Source: JACMQW01 sp964536965 (lineage in GTDB: Bacteria; Bdellovibrionota; UBA1018). From it: a stretch of 22,711 bases of DNA. Shown in pieces: positions 9,188-16,981 of the stretch. The position numbers and the translations under genes were made by a program. The notes beneath the pieces were generated by a model. It was not told the DNA's origin. It made no database searches and saw nothing but the letters and a program-made list of their open reading frames with translations. The first letter of the stretch is position 1. Each line of letters opens with the position of its first letter. The stretch lies in NCBI GenBank assembly GCA_964536965.1, contig CAZIAL010000052.1, forward strand, positions 1-22,711. The letters are read 5' to 3'.

Positions 9188-9778
9188 TTAGCGGGTATGG
9201 CGATACCGCTCGGCGCGAACCAGAACGGTCTGGAGGAGTTCGACTTGGCGGATGGCCTGTTCGCGAAGCACGTCCGCGTCGCCCGAAATCGCTTCGCGAG
9301 CGGGGCGAATCATCATCCGCTGGGCGGCCGGATCCTTGCGTAGCACGAGAATTCCGTCTTCATAAGCCTGCGTCTCGAGTTCGGATACCACCCGGGCGGT
9401 TTCGGGATCGGCGGGATTAAAGTAGAGAAGCATTTTATAGGCAGACAGTGCCTCCGCGATTCGGCCCAACATCAGGCTGCTTTCGGCCAGAAGTCGCTGG
9501 GCGACCAAATTATCCGGAACCTCACGGACCACGATGGCGAGCTCGTTCACCACTTCGTCGTACTGGCGTTTTTCAAACAGCGCCCGCGCGAGCGCGACCC
9601 TTCCCCCGACGAAGTTCGGGTGAACCCTTAACCCTTCGCGCGCGATTTCGATCGCTTCGTCGACCAGTCCCGCTTTTCGATAGGCCTCGGCGAGGGGCGC
9701 GAAAATCCGCGAGGTGGGGTCCTCTTGGTATTTCTTCAGATAGTCGTAAATGAGCGGGGAGAAACTTTTGTTATCCAT
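9188..9778 (-). CDS. TPR-repeat protein downstream of pilQ
   Basis: A 196-residue protein made almost entirely of TPR-type helical pairs from about residue 8 to 135 (LAEAYRKAGLVDEAIEIARE, LARALFEKRQYDEVVNELA, LLAESSLMLGRIAEALSAYK). A charged tail follows. The ATG at 9778 overlaps the pilQ stop as TGATG, the usual sign of translational coupling; a TTG one codon earlier is also open. There is no signal peptide and no lipobox Cys. It is therefore not a standard Tgl/PilF-type pilotin, although those are also TPR proteins and the position after pilQ is suggestive. A cytoplasmic scaffold for the pilus machine is a reasonable guess; the function is unknown. Confidence 0.82.
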   Translation of the reverse strand: MDNKSFSPLIYDYLKKYQEDPTSRIFAPLAEAYRKAGLVDEAIEIAREGLRVHPNFVGGRVALARALFEKRQYDEVVNELAIVVREVPDNLVAQRLLAESSLMLGRIAEALSAYKMLLYFNPADPETARVVSELETQAYEDGILVLRKDPAAQRMMIRPAREAISGDADVLREQAIRQVELLQTVLVRAERYRHTR

Positions 9779-11697
9779 CAAGTACCGTCGAATCTCCGGC
9801 GCCGGGCGGAGGACTGCTGGGTTTCCAGGTCCGAACTCATGACTTCTTCGTTCAGAACTCGCGGGGTGACGAAGATGAAGAGTTCGCTCCGGTCGGTGGA
9901 TCGCAATTCTGACCCGAAGAGCGCCCCGATGATCGGTAGTTTACGGAGGCCCGGGATCCCGATTTCGCTATGGGATTCGGTCGAAGTATAGATTCCGCCG
10001 ATCGCGATCGTCGCCCCGCTTTCCGCTACGACCTGAGTCGTAATATTTCGGTTCGCGATACCCGAGAGATCTCCGATCGCCTGGGGCGTATCACTCGAAA
10101 TATTCAGGTTCATCAGAACGCTGCCGTCGTTCGTCACGGTTGGCGTGACACCGAGAGACAAGTTCGCGCTTCGGACTTCGGTACTGGCGGCGGAACCATT
10201 CTGGGTCTGGATCGTCACCGGTACGAGCACGGGCACCCCTTGGACGATCGTCGAACTCTGTTTGTTCAACACCACGGTTCGCGGGGCGGATATGATTTTA
10301 TTCTTCGCCTCGCTCTCCGCCAGGCTGAGAATAGCGGACAGGCGCAACCCGGCCAACGCACCGATCTTCAGTTTCATCCCTAACGCGTTGGAACCCGCCG
10401 ACGAAGCGACCTGCCCCGGAAGCGACTCAGGATTAGAAACACCGGTCAGGAACGATCCACCCGTGGCTCCCCATGGAGGGGTATTGCTGAATCCGAAGTT
10501 TCCGGTGATCGTTTTACTGAAGGCTTCCGTCGCGTTCACGATCTTCGCTTCGATCTGAACCTGGGGCGTCTGACGGTCCAGGAGTTTAATGATCTTCGCC
10601 ATGCGCTCCAGGTTATCCACCGTATCCTGGATGATGAGCGAGTTCGTCCGTTCGTCGACGACGATCGTATCGCGAGGCGCCGCGTTTCCAGATCCGGCGT
10701 TGCCTCCGCCAAACCGCGCGAGGATCGGCAATAGATTTTGCCCGGTCGCATAGCTCAGCGGAAAAATCCGGGTGACTCGAGGAGCGTTGTTTTCCGCGGC
10801 CAGCCGCGCCTGTTGTTGGGCGGTCTTCTCCGAGGTGAGGGTCGAAAGCAGAGCGACGCGAAGGACGTTGCCCGTCCGCTCCGCTCCGAGACGATTCGTC
10901 GAGAGAACGGTGTCGAGGGCGAGATCCCAGGGCACGTCGACGAGTGAAAGGGTAATTTTCCCGCTGACATCGCTTCCGATCACCATGTTGAATCCGGAAG
11001 TTTCACCGATGAGCTTAAAGACATCGACGACATCGGCGTCTTTCACTTGCAGAGTGATATGGCGACCGACGTAGCGTTTCGTCTGTGCGGCGTCGAGAAA
11101 CTGCTCGATTCGTCCTTCGGGTGTCGCCGCGGGCGCGACCTCGGCGCTCCGGGTGGAAGAAACGACATCGGGCGCACCATTGGTAACGCTTCCGGTACTC
11201 ATCGCACCCTTCGTTTTACCTGCGACCGCTCCGCTCGACTTCGGAGTCGCCGGCAGGATATTCGGATCCGCCGCGCCGTCGACGCCGATGTAGAGACGTG
11301 AACCCTCGGCCAGCGTCGAGATGTCCGCATTCTCGCGCATCTGGACGATGATCCGTACGGCCTCTTTCCCGTCCACGTTATACGGACTGATGAGGGCAAC
11401 CTTCGAATTGAAACTTGCCGTATCGAGCCGTCGGCCGGCGTTCGCGTTGGCGAGGCGCGCGTTCTTGATTTCAAAGATCACCTGGCGGTCGGCGGGGTTG
11501 TCGATCTTTTCGAATTCGACCGGTCCATCCGCGACCACGACGATCTGGTTCGGCGAGGATTTCCCGAAAAACTCGATCCGGCTGATCTTCGTAGCCCCGA
11601 AGGCTGTCGAAACGAAAAAAAGTGCAGTCGCTGCCAGGGAAGCCCCGACAGAACGATGCCTACCGAATTGCGTCTGTAATCCATCCATAGATTTCAT
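9778..11697 (-). CDS. pilQ: Type IV pilus secretin PilQ
   Basis: PilQ forms the outer-membrane channel through which the pilus passes. The 639-residue protein has a signal sequence (about 1-35), a single AMIN domain (about 38-137) that would bind peptidoglycan, and a low-complexity Ser/Ala/Gly linker (about 145-195). An N0/STN domain (about 212-285), an N1 domain (about 305-375) and the secretin barrel (about 380-615) follow. The secretin signature GIPGLRKLPIIGALFG is at 580-595. Proteobacterial PilQ often has two or more AMIN domains, so this is a compact version. A good AAGAGG precedes the ATG, two bases after pilP. PilP and the PilMNO complex dock on its periplasmic domains. Confidence in function is very high. 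Confidence 0.97.
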   Translation of the reverse strand: MKSMDGLQTQFGRHRSVGASLAATALFFVSTAFGATKISRIEFFGKSSPNQIVVVADGPVEFEKIDNPADRQVIFEIKNARLANANAGRRLDTASFNSKVALISPYNVDGKEAVRIIVQMRENADISTLAEGSRLYIGVDGAADPNILPATPKSSGAVAGKTKGAMSTGSVTNGAPDVVSSTRSAEVAPAATPEGRIEQFLDAAQTKRYVGRHITLQVKDADVVDVFKLIGETSGFNMVIGSDVSGKITLSLVDVPWDLALDTVLSTNRLGAERTGNVLRVALLSTLTSEKTAQQQARLAAENNAPRVTRIFPLSYATGQNLLPILARFGGGNAGSGNAAPRDTIVVDERTNSLIIQDTVDNLERMAKIIKLLDRQTPQVQIEAKIVNATEAFSKTITGNFGFSNTPPWGATGGSFLTGVSNPESLPGQVASSAGSNALGMKLKIGALAGLRLSAILSLAESEAKNKIISAPRTVVLNKQSSTIVQGVPVLVPVTIQTQNGSAASTEVRSANLSLGVTPTVTNDGSVLMNLNISSDTPQAIGDLSGIANRNITTQVVAESGATIAIGGIYTSTESHSEIGIPGLRKLPIIGALFGSELRSTDRSELFIFVTPRVLNEEVMSSDLETQQSSARRRRFDGT

Positions 11698-11699
11698 GA

Positions 11700-12245
11700 C
11701 TACCTCTTTCCGTCCGCGGATGCGGTCTGCTGATCCAACCCGATTTCGGTTTCGAAAAACTCGACCTCACCCAAGGGGTTTACGACCTTTTCCCGGACGA
11801 TGATCGTCTTCGTCGTAATCCTCTGGATGACTCCATCCCGAAGTCCTATTTTCATCTTCTCGGAAACGTAATGAGTCTTTCCGTCGGGGGCGATGATCAT
11901 GGCTCGCATCCGAATCGGCCCGGTGATGATTCCGGAAACCTTGAAGTCAGTCACCGCGAACTTTTCGAGATCGGAACGTAAGTCGGCGGTTTCCGAAACC
12001 AGCGGCTCCTTAAATGGATCGCGAAACTTTTTATAGTCGACGACCCGAGGCTGCGGCGGAAGAGACAGAGGCGCCGAATCCGTGCCGGGGGCCGGGGGCG
12101 CCGGGGCGCTCATCTCCGGAGATGCGGCGGCAGGCGATGCCGCGCTGGGCGCCACGGGCGCGGTAGGTTCTTCGCCGCGAGCCTTACCGCTCGAGACGGC
12201 CATGCCAATAAGGATGAGGAGGGCGCCCGGTATACGATACCTCAC
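11700..12245 (-). CDS. pilP: Type IV pilus alignment protein PilP
   Basis: PilP links the inner-membrane PilN-PilO pair to the PilQ secretin in the periplasm. The 181-residue protein shows a hydrophobic N-terminal segment (7-18), a long Pro/Ala-rich linker (about 26-66), the family motif RDPFKEP at 75-81 and a C-terminal beta domain (about 97-170). The start is GTG, overlapping the pilO stop as GTGA and preceded by AGGAG seven bases upstream. The protein contains no Cys at all, so it cannot be a lipoprotein, unlike the well-studied Pseudomonas and Neisseria PilP. It must be secreted or held by its N-terminal segment. Confidence 0.93.
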   Translation of the reverse strand: MRYRIPGALLILIGMAVSSGKARGEEPTAPVAPSAASPAAASPEMSAPAPPAPGTDSAPLSLPPQPRVVDYKKFRDPFKEPLVSETADLRSDLEKFAVTDFKVSGIITGPIRMRAMIIAPDGKTHYVSEKMKIGLRDGVIQRITTKTIIVREKVVNPLGEVEFFETEIGLDQQTASADGKR

Positions 12246-12889
12246 TGGGGCGCTCCTGTCGTTTCGCCCGCCGCGCCGGGTTCCGTCTTCATATCCGAAC
12301 CTCCGCGACGCGCGATCACATCTTCCTCGGTTCCCACATAGACGAAAGAGCGAACCTTGATCGTTCCTTCCAGCTCGACGAACTTCGCCGCGCGAGAGCT
12401 CGATCCCCGGGGCTTCACCGTAAAATCGTCAATCCGCACGATTCTTTCCGCTTGGGCCAAGCGATCGAGAAACGCGATGAACTGAACGTAAACGCCCTGA
12501 AAGACGAGATCGAATGGCTGCTCGACGTAGTATTCCTTCGGGAGGGACTGGAGCGGACTCAGCCCCCGAACGCTCAGTCCCACCCGCTTCGCCTCGCCGA
12601 GGACGAGTTTCATGAATGCCGGGATATCGTTATTTTCGGTCAGCGTCGATTTCATCGTGGCGAGATCGTTCGAAAGCGCGCGAAGTTCGGCCCGTTTTTT
12701 CTCCAGGTTGGCGAAGAACTCCTTGGCCGCGACGATGCGTTTTTCTTTCTCTTCGACTTCGAGTTTCTTTTGCTCCACGGTGGTTCGGCGCTGTCCCAGT
12801 TCAGAATCGGCATCCGTCGTGAACGAGTAGTAATCCCACCCGAGGTAGAGCGCCGTGACGAAAAAAATGAGGTTAACGATTCCCTTCAT
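12242..12889 (-). CDS. pilO: Type IV pilus inner-membrane alignment protein PilO
   Basis: PilO pairs with PilN in the inner membrane and passes conformational signals between the cytoplasmic motor and PilP/PilQ. The 215 residues fit the family. One transmembrane helix is at about 5-20, a coiled coil at about 28-85, then a ferredoxin-like periplasmic fold (about 90-195, including PFDLVFQGVYVQFIAFLDRL). The tail is polar and Gly/Thr-rich. Start and stop overlap pilN and pilP by four bases each, so expression is tightly coupled. Confidence 0.95.
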   Translation of the reverse strand: MKGIVNLIFFVTALYLGWDYYSFTTDADSELGQRRTTVEQKKLEVEEKEKRIVAAKEFFANLEKKRAELRALSNDLATMKSTLTENNDIPAFMKLVLGEAKRVGLSVRGLSPLQSLPKEYYVEQPFDLVFQGVYVQFIAFLDRLAQAERIVRIDDFTVKPRGSSSRAAKFVELEGTIKVRSFVYVGTEEDVIARRGGSDMKTEPGAAGETTGAPQ

Positions 12890-13545
12890 CGCCGTTCCGC
12901 CTCGATCTCGAAGGACGCCGAAGACCGTCCAAGGGTTTCTTCTTCCCGACTCGAGCGAAGAACCACTCCCTTGAAATAGATCGTCTCTTCCAGGCTGCGC
13001 ATGAAGTCCGAAACGAGATCCATTCCGTTCGAGCGACCCGTGATTCGGAACTTTCGATTCTGAAGGGCGAATTCATTCAGCCAGACTTCTTTGGGAATCG
13101 CCTCGGAAAGCGTCATCAAAATTTTCGGAGCCGCGCCGCGGTCCCGAATCAGTTCTTCGATCGTGGAAATTTTCGTTTTAATAGCCTTCTCGTTCGCCTC
13201 GAGATCCTTTTTTACCTGTTCGTAACCGGAGGTTTTTCCGAGGTCCGAATTCAGCCGATTTGTCCGGTCCTCGAGCGCGGAAATTTCCGCGTCCACTTCC
13301 GCGATCATGGCGATTTTTTGGTCGTCGAGAAACCACCAGCCGCCGGCGAGGATGACGGCGTAAACCGCGGCGAGAATGATCCCGGCCTTCTGATTCCCCA
13401 ACATATCCATGTTGAGGCCATCGGCGCCGGCCGAACCGCCCCTTAACTTGGCGATCAGGCCCTGAAGACCGGCGCTACCGCCGGTCGCCGAACCCACCGT
13501 CACCCCGACGGCCGCCTTTCTCTGGTGAAGATTAACCTTGATCAT
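12886..13545 (-). CDS. pilN: Type IV pilus inner-membrane alignment protein PilN
   Basis: PilN binds the cytoplasmic PilM through its N-terminal tail and pairs with PilO in the periplasm. The N-terminus MIKVNLHQRK matches the short PilM-binding motif (I-N-L type). One transmembrane helix runs at about 54-73, then a coiled coil (about 78-125) and a periplasmic fold ending in KFRITGRSNGMDLVSDFMRS and beyond. The cytoplasmic tail is about 53 residues and Gly/Ser/Ala-rich, whereas typical PilN tails are near 20. The ATG overlaps the pilM stop as ATGA, with GAGG nine bases upstream. Confidence 0.94.
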   Translation of the reverse strand: MIKVNLHQRKAAVGVTVGSATGGSAGLQGLIAKLRGGSAGADGLNMDMLGNQKAGIILAAVYAVILAGGWWFLDDQKIAMIAEVDAEISALEDRTNRLNSDLGKTSGYEQVKKDLEANEKAIKTKISTIEELIRDRGAAPKILMTLSEAIPKEVWLNEFALQNRKFRITGRSNGMDLVSDFMRSLEETIYFKGVVLRSSREEETLGRSSASFEIEAERR

Positions 13546-14735
13546 CCGATGGAACCTCGGATGGCGTAACCCATCGGGACCGATACGACCGGCGCGATGC
13601 TGGCGATCAGCTCGGGCGAGAAAACTTTCGAATCATATCCGATACGGGCGAAAGGATTCAGGAGCTGGGTCGGTAACCCGACTCGTTCCTCGACCCCTTT
13701 CGACAGCTCCGGAATCTGCGACGATCCACCCGTCAGAAGGATATAGGAGACCGGGGCACCGCTCGACGATGCATTGTAAAAATCGAGCGCACGACGAATT
13801 TCGGTCCCGAAGTTTTCGATCGCCACTTGGGTGATCTCGGCAATTTCCTGCGGTACGGCGCCTCGATTCTGGGAAATTTTCAGCGCTTCTGCATCGGCCG
13901 CGCTGAGATTCATTTGTCGCTGAATTTCGGCGGTTAAATTCCGCCCGCCCATCGGCGACTCTTTCGTGAAGACCGGCACGCCATCGTGGATCACGAGAAG
14001 TTTCAGCGTCGACGCGCCGATATCGACGAGCGCGACCGACTCGCCCGGACGCTGATCGTAATTCGCCTCGAAGATATTCTGGAGCGCGAAATACTCCGTA
14101 TCGACTACTTTTACTTTCAGTCCCGCATCCATGATCGCACCCACGAAACCATCCATCACGGAAAGCTTCGCGGCCACGAACAACACATCCGTCCGGTTGT
14201 CCTTCGCGCGCGAGATCATGTGGTAATCCATCGAAACTTCGCTGGGGTCGAACGGTAGGTACTGTTCGGCTTCCCAGAAAACGGCGTCCTGGAGTTCGCT
14301 CATTTTCTGCACTTCCACGGTCATCCGCTTCAGAATGATGGCGGCGCCGCCCATGCCGGTGACGACGTTTTTCTGGGTGATTTTCGACTGGCTGAGCGCA
14401 GCGCGGATCGCCTCGGTCACGGCGACCGGGTTAAAGACTTCGCGGTTCACCACGGAATCCTCGGGCAGAATGGAAAGCCCGAAGCGGCAGAGTTCCCAGC
14501 CTTTGCCGGACTTCCGAATCTCCACGACTTTTACGGAGGCGGCCCCGACGCAGACACCCACCGTAGGTTTCGCTCCGAACAAATCGCCCAGACCGGACAT
14601 GACGAAACCCGACGCAGACATTGCGCCAATATCGAGACCTGCTTGGGACATCAATTGTTGCGTTAATAGATCGGCGCCGTTCACCAGGCCACTTCCGGTA
14701 GCCAGGAACTCGCCGACCCCAAACGTTCCCGCCAT
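13542..14735 (-). CDS. pilM: Type IV pilus actin-like protein PilM
   Basis: PilM is an actin-fold (FtsA-like) ATP-binding protein that sits under PilN in the cytoplasm and connects to the PilB/PilT motors. The 397-residue protein contains the usual PilM body from about residue 46 (SGLGDLFGAKPTVGV). It includes FWEAEQYLPFD and the phosphate-2-like VALVDIGASTLKLLV. Two features stand out. First, about 45 extra residues precede the normal start, supported by a GGGGAG four bases before the ATG. Second, the phosphate-1 motif, normally with Asp (GVDIG type), reads GVCVG with Cys at 62. Internal ATGs at residues 39 and 46 lack good ribosome binding sites, so the long form is preferred. Confidence 0.94.
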   Translation of the reverse strand: MAGTFGVGEFLATGSGLVNGADLLTQQLMSQAGLDIGAMSASGFVMSGLGDLFGAKPTVGVCVGAASVKVVEIRKSGKGWELCRFGLSILPEDSVVNREVFNPVAVTEAIRAALSQSKITQKNVVTGMGGAAIILKRMTVEVQKMSELQDAVFWEAEQYLPFDPSEVSMDYHMISRAKDNRTDVLFVAAKLSVMDGFVGAIMDAGLKVKVVDTEYFALQNIFEANYDQRPGESVALVDIGASTLKLLVIHDGVPVFTKESPMGGRNLTAEIQRQMNLSAADAEALKISQNRGAVPQEIAEITQVAIENFGTEIRRALDFYNASSSGAPVSYILLTGGSSQIPELSKGVEERVGLPTQLLNPFARIGYDSKVFSPELIASIAPVVSVPMGYAIRGSIG

Positions 14736-14765
14736 GGAACTCCCCGTCGTTCTCTAAAAGTTAAC

Positions 14766-14786
14766 TTGACCAGGGGCTCCGGTCAA
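14766..14786 (-). promoter_or_regulatory. Hairpin between the FimT-like gene and pilM
   Basis: In the 52-base gap before pilM, a perfect 6-bp inverted repeat (TTGACC / GGTCAA) encloses a 9-base loop. It is followed after GTTAAC by TTTT on the transcribed strand. It resembles a weak attenuator more than a strong terminator. The same bases hold a loose sigma70-like pair (TTGACC, 17 bases, TAACTT), so a pilM promoter is also possible. Neither reading is secure. Confidence 0.35.
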
Positions 14787-14787
14787 T

Positions 14788-15414
14788 TCAATCGAAGTCG
14801 ATCTCCGCGAAAAGACCGGAGAAATTCAGAAACGCGAGTCGATCCAGTCGCCCCTCTGTCAAGTCCCTGGCAGAGCCAATGGCCATGGCCCGAGAGAGGT
14901 TACCCATCTGACTTTCCGCCTGAACCGATAGGGGATCATAGCAAAACGAAGAGGTAATCCTCTCCAAACCGAGCTGACCCGCGCGTTCCGCGTCCACCAC
15001 GACAAAGGATCGCCCGGTGGAAGGTTTTGGAAATAACTTTCCTTCGCCCCAGAGCGTCGGCGCGGTCCCACCGCTCGGTTCGCAGCTCCCGACTCGTTCG
15101 AGACGGTAAACCGGACCTTCTTCGGCCGTTAAAAGGGTGAGTCGAATAGGAACCCCGAGCGCTGCCGCATCGATTTTCATCTGATTCGCGAGTACGGCGA
15201 GTCCGCGCATGGCATGAGTCGCCTGCCACTTCGGGATTCGATCGCGAATCACCGGAACGGAGAGGATGGCCAGGAATACTACCGCCACGGCGAAAATGAT
15301 CCAGGAACGCTGCCGTCGCAGCCTGAATTCAATGCGCTCCCAGAGCTCGAACTGCCGCCACTCGCCTTCGCGCCATCGATTTTCCGCTAAGTCGGAATCA
15401 TGAATGGGGACCAT
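14788..15414 (-). CDS. FimT/GspH-like membrane protein lacking a prepilin cleavage site
   Basis: A 208-residue protein with a 37-residue charged cytoplasmic N-terminus, one transmembrane helix (about 38-56) and a periplasmic C-terminal part with two Cys (111 and 158). The helix and what follows (VPVIRDRIPKWQ, then LAVLANQMKIDAAALGVPIRL) resemble the pilin-fold helix of FimT/GspH minor pilins, where an ARSEAIKRGVPV-type stretch is typical. However, there is no Gly-Phe and no Glu at +5 before the helix, so PilD should not cut it. The start is ATG 15414, overlapping pilD by 28 bases, with GGAG seven bases upstream; longer versions of the frame run into pilD. Its place between pilD and pilM points to a pilus role. 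The homology is a pattern-based inference. Confidence 0.75.
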   Translation of the reverse strand: MVPIHDSDLAENRWREGEWRQFELWERIEFRLRRQRSWIIFAVAVVFLAILSVPVIRDRIPKWQATHAMRGLAVLANQMKIDAAALGVPIRLTLLTAEEGPVYRLERVGSCEPSGGTAPTLWGEGKLFPKPSTGRSFVVVDAERAGQLGLERITSSFCYDPLSVQAESQMGNLSRAMAIGSARDLTEGRLDRLAFLNFSGLFAEIDFD

Positions 15415-16199
15415 AAAATATCTCCGAGCAGGTAGGCGTAAAGCGCGCCGATCACGAGGAAAGGTCCGAAGGGCAGCGAGACCTTCATCAAACTCCCGCC
15501 CTCGCCCGAGCGGCGTCGCGAAATCCAAGCGTAAGTGATTCCGATCACGGTGCCCAGTACGGAACTCACGAAAATCGTGGTGAGAACTCCTAGCGGCCCC
15601 AAAAAGGACCCCAACATGGCCAAAAGTTTAATATCTCCCCCACCCATCCCGGAGCGACCCGTACGCCACTGGTAGTACCAGGCAATCGCGTAGAAGAGCC
15701 CAAATCCAAGCGCGGCCCCGCTCAGCGACGAAAGAATTCCGAGGCCAGGCGTGAAATGCGCGGTCGCAAGTCCGAGCCCTAGCCCCCCGATGCTCAGCGG
15801 ATCCGGAATCAGACGTGTGTCTAGATCGATAAAGGTAATCGCGATCAGGACTGCGACGAACGGGAGGTCGCGTACGATGAGAAGCGGGGTCAAACCGAAA
15901 CGCAGCGCCACGGTTAAGAAGAGCAGCGCCGTTAAGAGTTCCACCACCGGATATCGAAAAGAAATCGGCTCTCGACAGCCCCGACACTTCCCTCGCAAGG
16001 CCAGGTAACTCAGAACGGGAACGTTTTCGTACCAGCGAATCGCATAGCCGCATTTCGGACAGCGACTCGGAGGAGAAGAAAGGGATTGTCGCGTCGGCAG
16101 ACGCGCGATGACGACGTTCAGAAAACTTCCGATGACCAGGCCAAAGAGAGCGACAAAGACGGCGGCGAGGGATGCCGGTATCGGGAGCAGGTCGATCAT
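15387..16199 (-). CDS. pilD: Prepilin peptidase / N-methyltransferase PilD
   Basis: PilD is the inner-membrane aspartic protease that removes the leader peptide from prepilins and methylates the new N-terminus. The 270-residue, multi-helix protein has the two zinc-type Cys pairs C47-x2-C50 and C72-x2-C75 in the N-terminal cytoplasmic domain. Both catalytic Asp motifs are present: FIDLDTRLIPD (D125) and GMGGGDIKLL (D189). The start is ATG 16199, which overlaps the stop of the permease gene as ATGA and has GGAGAGAGG just upstream. The frame is open further upstream but that part is not pilD-like. The substrate is presumably PilA, encoded about 2.9 kb away. Confidence 0.96.
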   Translation of the reverse strand: MIDLLPIPASLAAVFVALFGLVIGSFLNVVIARLPTRQSLSSPPSRCPKCGYAIRWYENVPVLSYLALRGKCRGCREPISFRYPVVELLTALLFLTVALRFGLTPLLIVRDLPFVAVLIAITFIDLDTRLIPDPLSIGGLGLGLATAHFTPGLGILSSLSGAALGFGLFYAIAWYYQWRTGRSGMGGGDIKLLAMLGSFLGPLGVLTTIFVSSVLGTVIGITYAWISRRRSGEGGSLMKVSLPFGPFLVIGALYAYLLGDILWSPFMIPT

Positions 16200-16981
16200 C
16201 CCTCTCTCCGATTCAGGAGTTTTCCCGTAAAAAACAGAAGGGGGACGATCCAGGTCAGTGCGTAGACCAGGCTTTTCGCGACGAATTCGGGCTCGAGATC
16301 GAGTCCGTAAGTCACGGTGAATCCCAAATTGAAGTGACTCAAATTCGGAATGAGATCGACGAGCGGAACGAAGATCCGCTGGACCCATTCCTCTTTGCTT
16401 TTTTCCAGCACCTGCCGGAGGGGGTCGACGTTATTGCCGATGAGGTAGAGTCCGATCACGCCCATGACGGCGATCGAAGTCGTCGTGAAACTCGAAAGAA
16501 AGATCCCGAACGCCGCCAGAAAACAAGACTGGACCCAGAGAAAGAAAAACGCATAGAGTGTGGTCGGGACGATATTCCCCCCCAGCGACAAAAAGAGGAG
16601 CGCGGCGACGATCGAGAGAAAAAGCCAGTTCAGGAGCAGCACTGCACAGAGCCCGAGATATTTTCCGAGCACGAACTGGAGGCGAGATATCGGTCGAGCC
16701 AGGGCCACGAAGATCGTTCGTCGATCGAATTCGCGGGCGAGCATCGAGGCGCCCGTAAAGACTCCGATCACGCCGCAGGATAGGTTGATCGCGCTCATGC
16801 CGAAGTCGAGGATGACCCGGTCCTGACCGATAAACGTCAGCTGCGACGCAAGGTAACTCACGCCGATCAGCAGAAATGCGAAGAGAAGAAAATTATAAAG
16901 AACCTTATCCAGGACGATTTCCTGGAACGTCACTCGCGCGATCGCGAAAAGTGGACGAAGCCAAAGCGCGTAAATTTTCAT
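16196..16981 (-). CDS. pilI: ABC-2 type permease, PilI-like
   Basis: A 261-residue membrane protein with about six hydrophobic helices, the layout of an ABC-2 permease. It includes the cytoplasmic stretch ASMLAREFDRRTIFVALARP found in this family. It overlaps the ATPase gene by four bases and pilD by four, so it belongs to the pil operon. In Myxococcus xanthus the genes pilG, pilH and pilI lie between pilA and pilD, and the pilH product is an ABC-transporter homologue required for pilus formation. This gene sits exactly in the pilI place. The symbol is given by position and family; the transported substrate is unknown. Confidence 0.82.
   Translation of the reverse strand: MKIYALWLRPLFAIARVTFQEIVLDKVLYNFLLFAFLLIGVSYLASQLTFIGQDRVILDFGMSAINLSCGVIGVFTGASMLAREFDRRTIFVALARPISRLQFVLGKYLGLCAVLLLNWLFLSIVAALLFLSLGGNIVPTTLYAFFFLWVQSCFLAAFGIFLSSFTTTSIAVMGVIGLYLIGNNVDPLRQVLEKSKEEWVQRIFVPLVDLIPNLSHFNLGFTVTYGLDLEPEFVAKSLVYALTWIVPLLFFTGKLLNRREG

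Noticed and set aside
9188..9778. TPR protein after pilQ as the secretin pilotin (Tgl/PilF)
   Set aside because: No signal peptide and no lipobox Cys, so it cannot reach the outer membrane as a lipoprotein. Only the TPR nature and position fit.
15415..15528. Longer N-terminus for the FimT-like protein, starting inside pilD
   Set aside because: The extra 38 residues are Arg-rich and out of frame with clear pilD coding sequence, while ATG 15414 has a good GGAG.
16200..16388. Longer N-terminus for PilD
   Set aside because: The extra 63 residues overlap the permease gene and are not pilD-like. ATG 16199 overlaps the permease stop and has a strong ribosome binding site.
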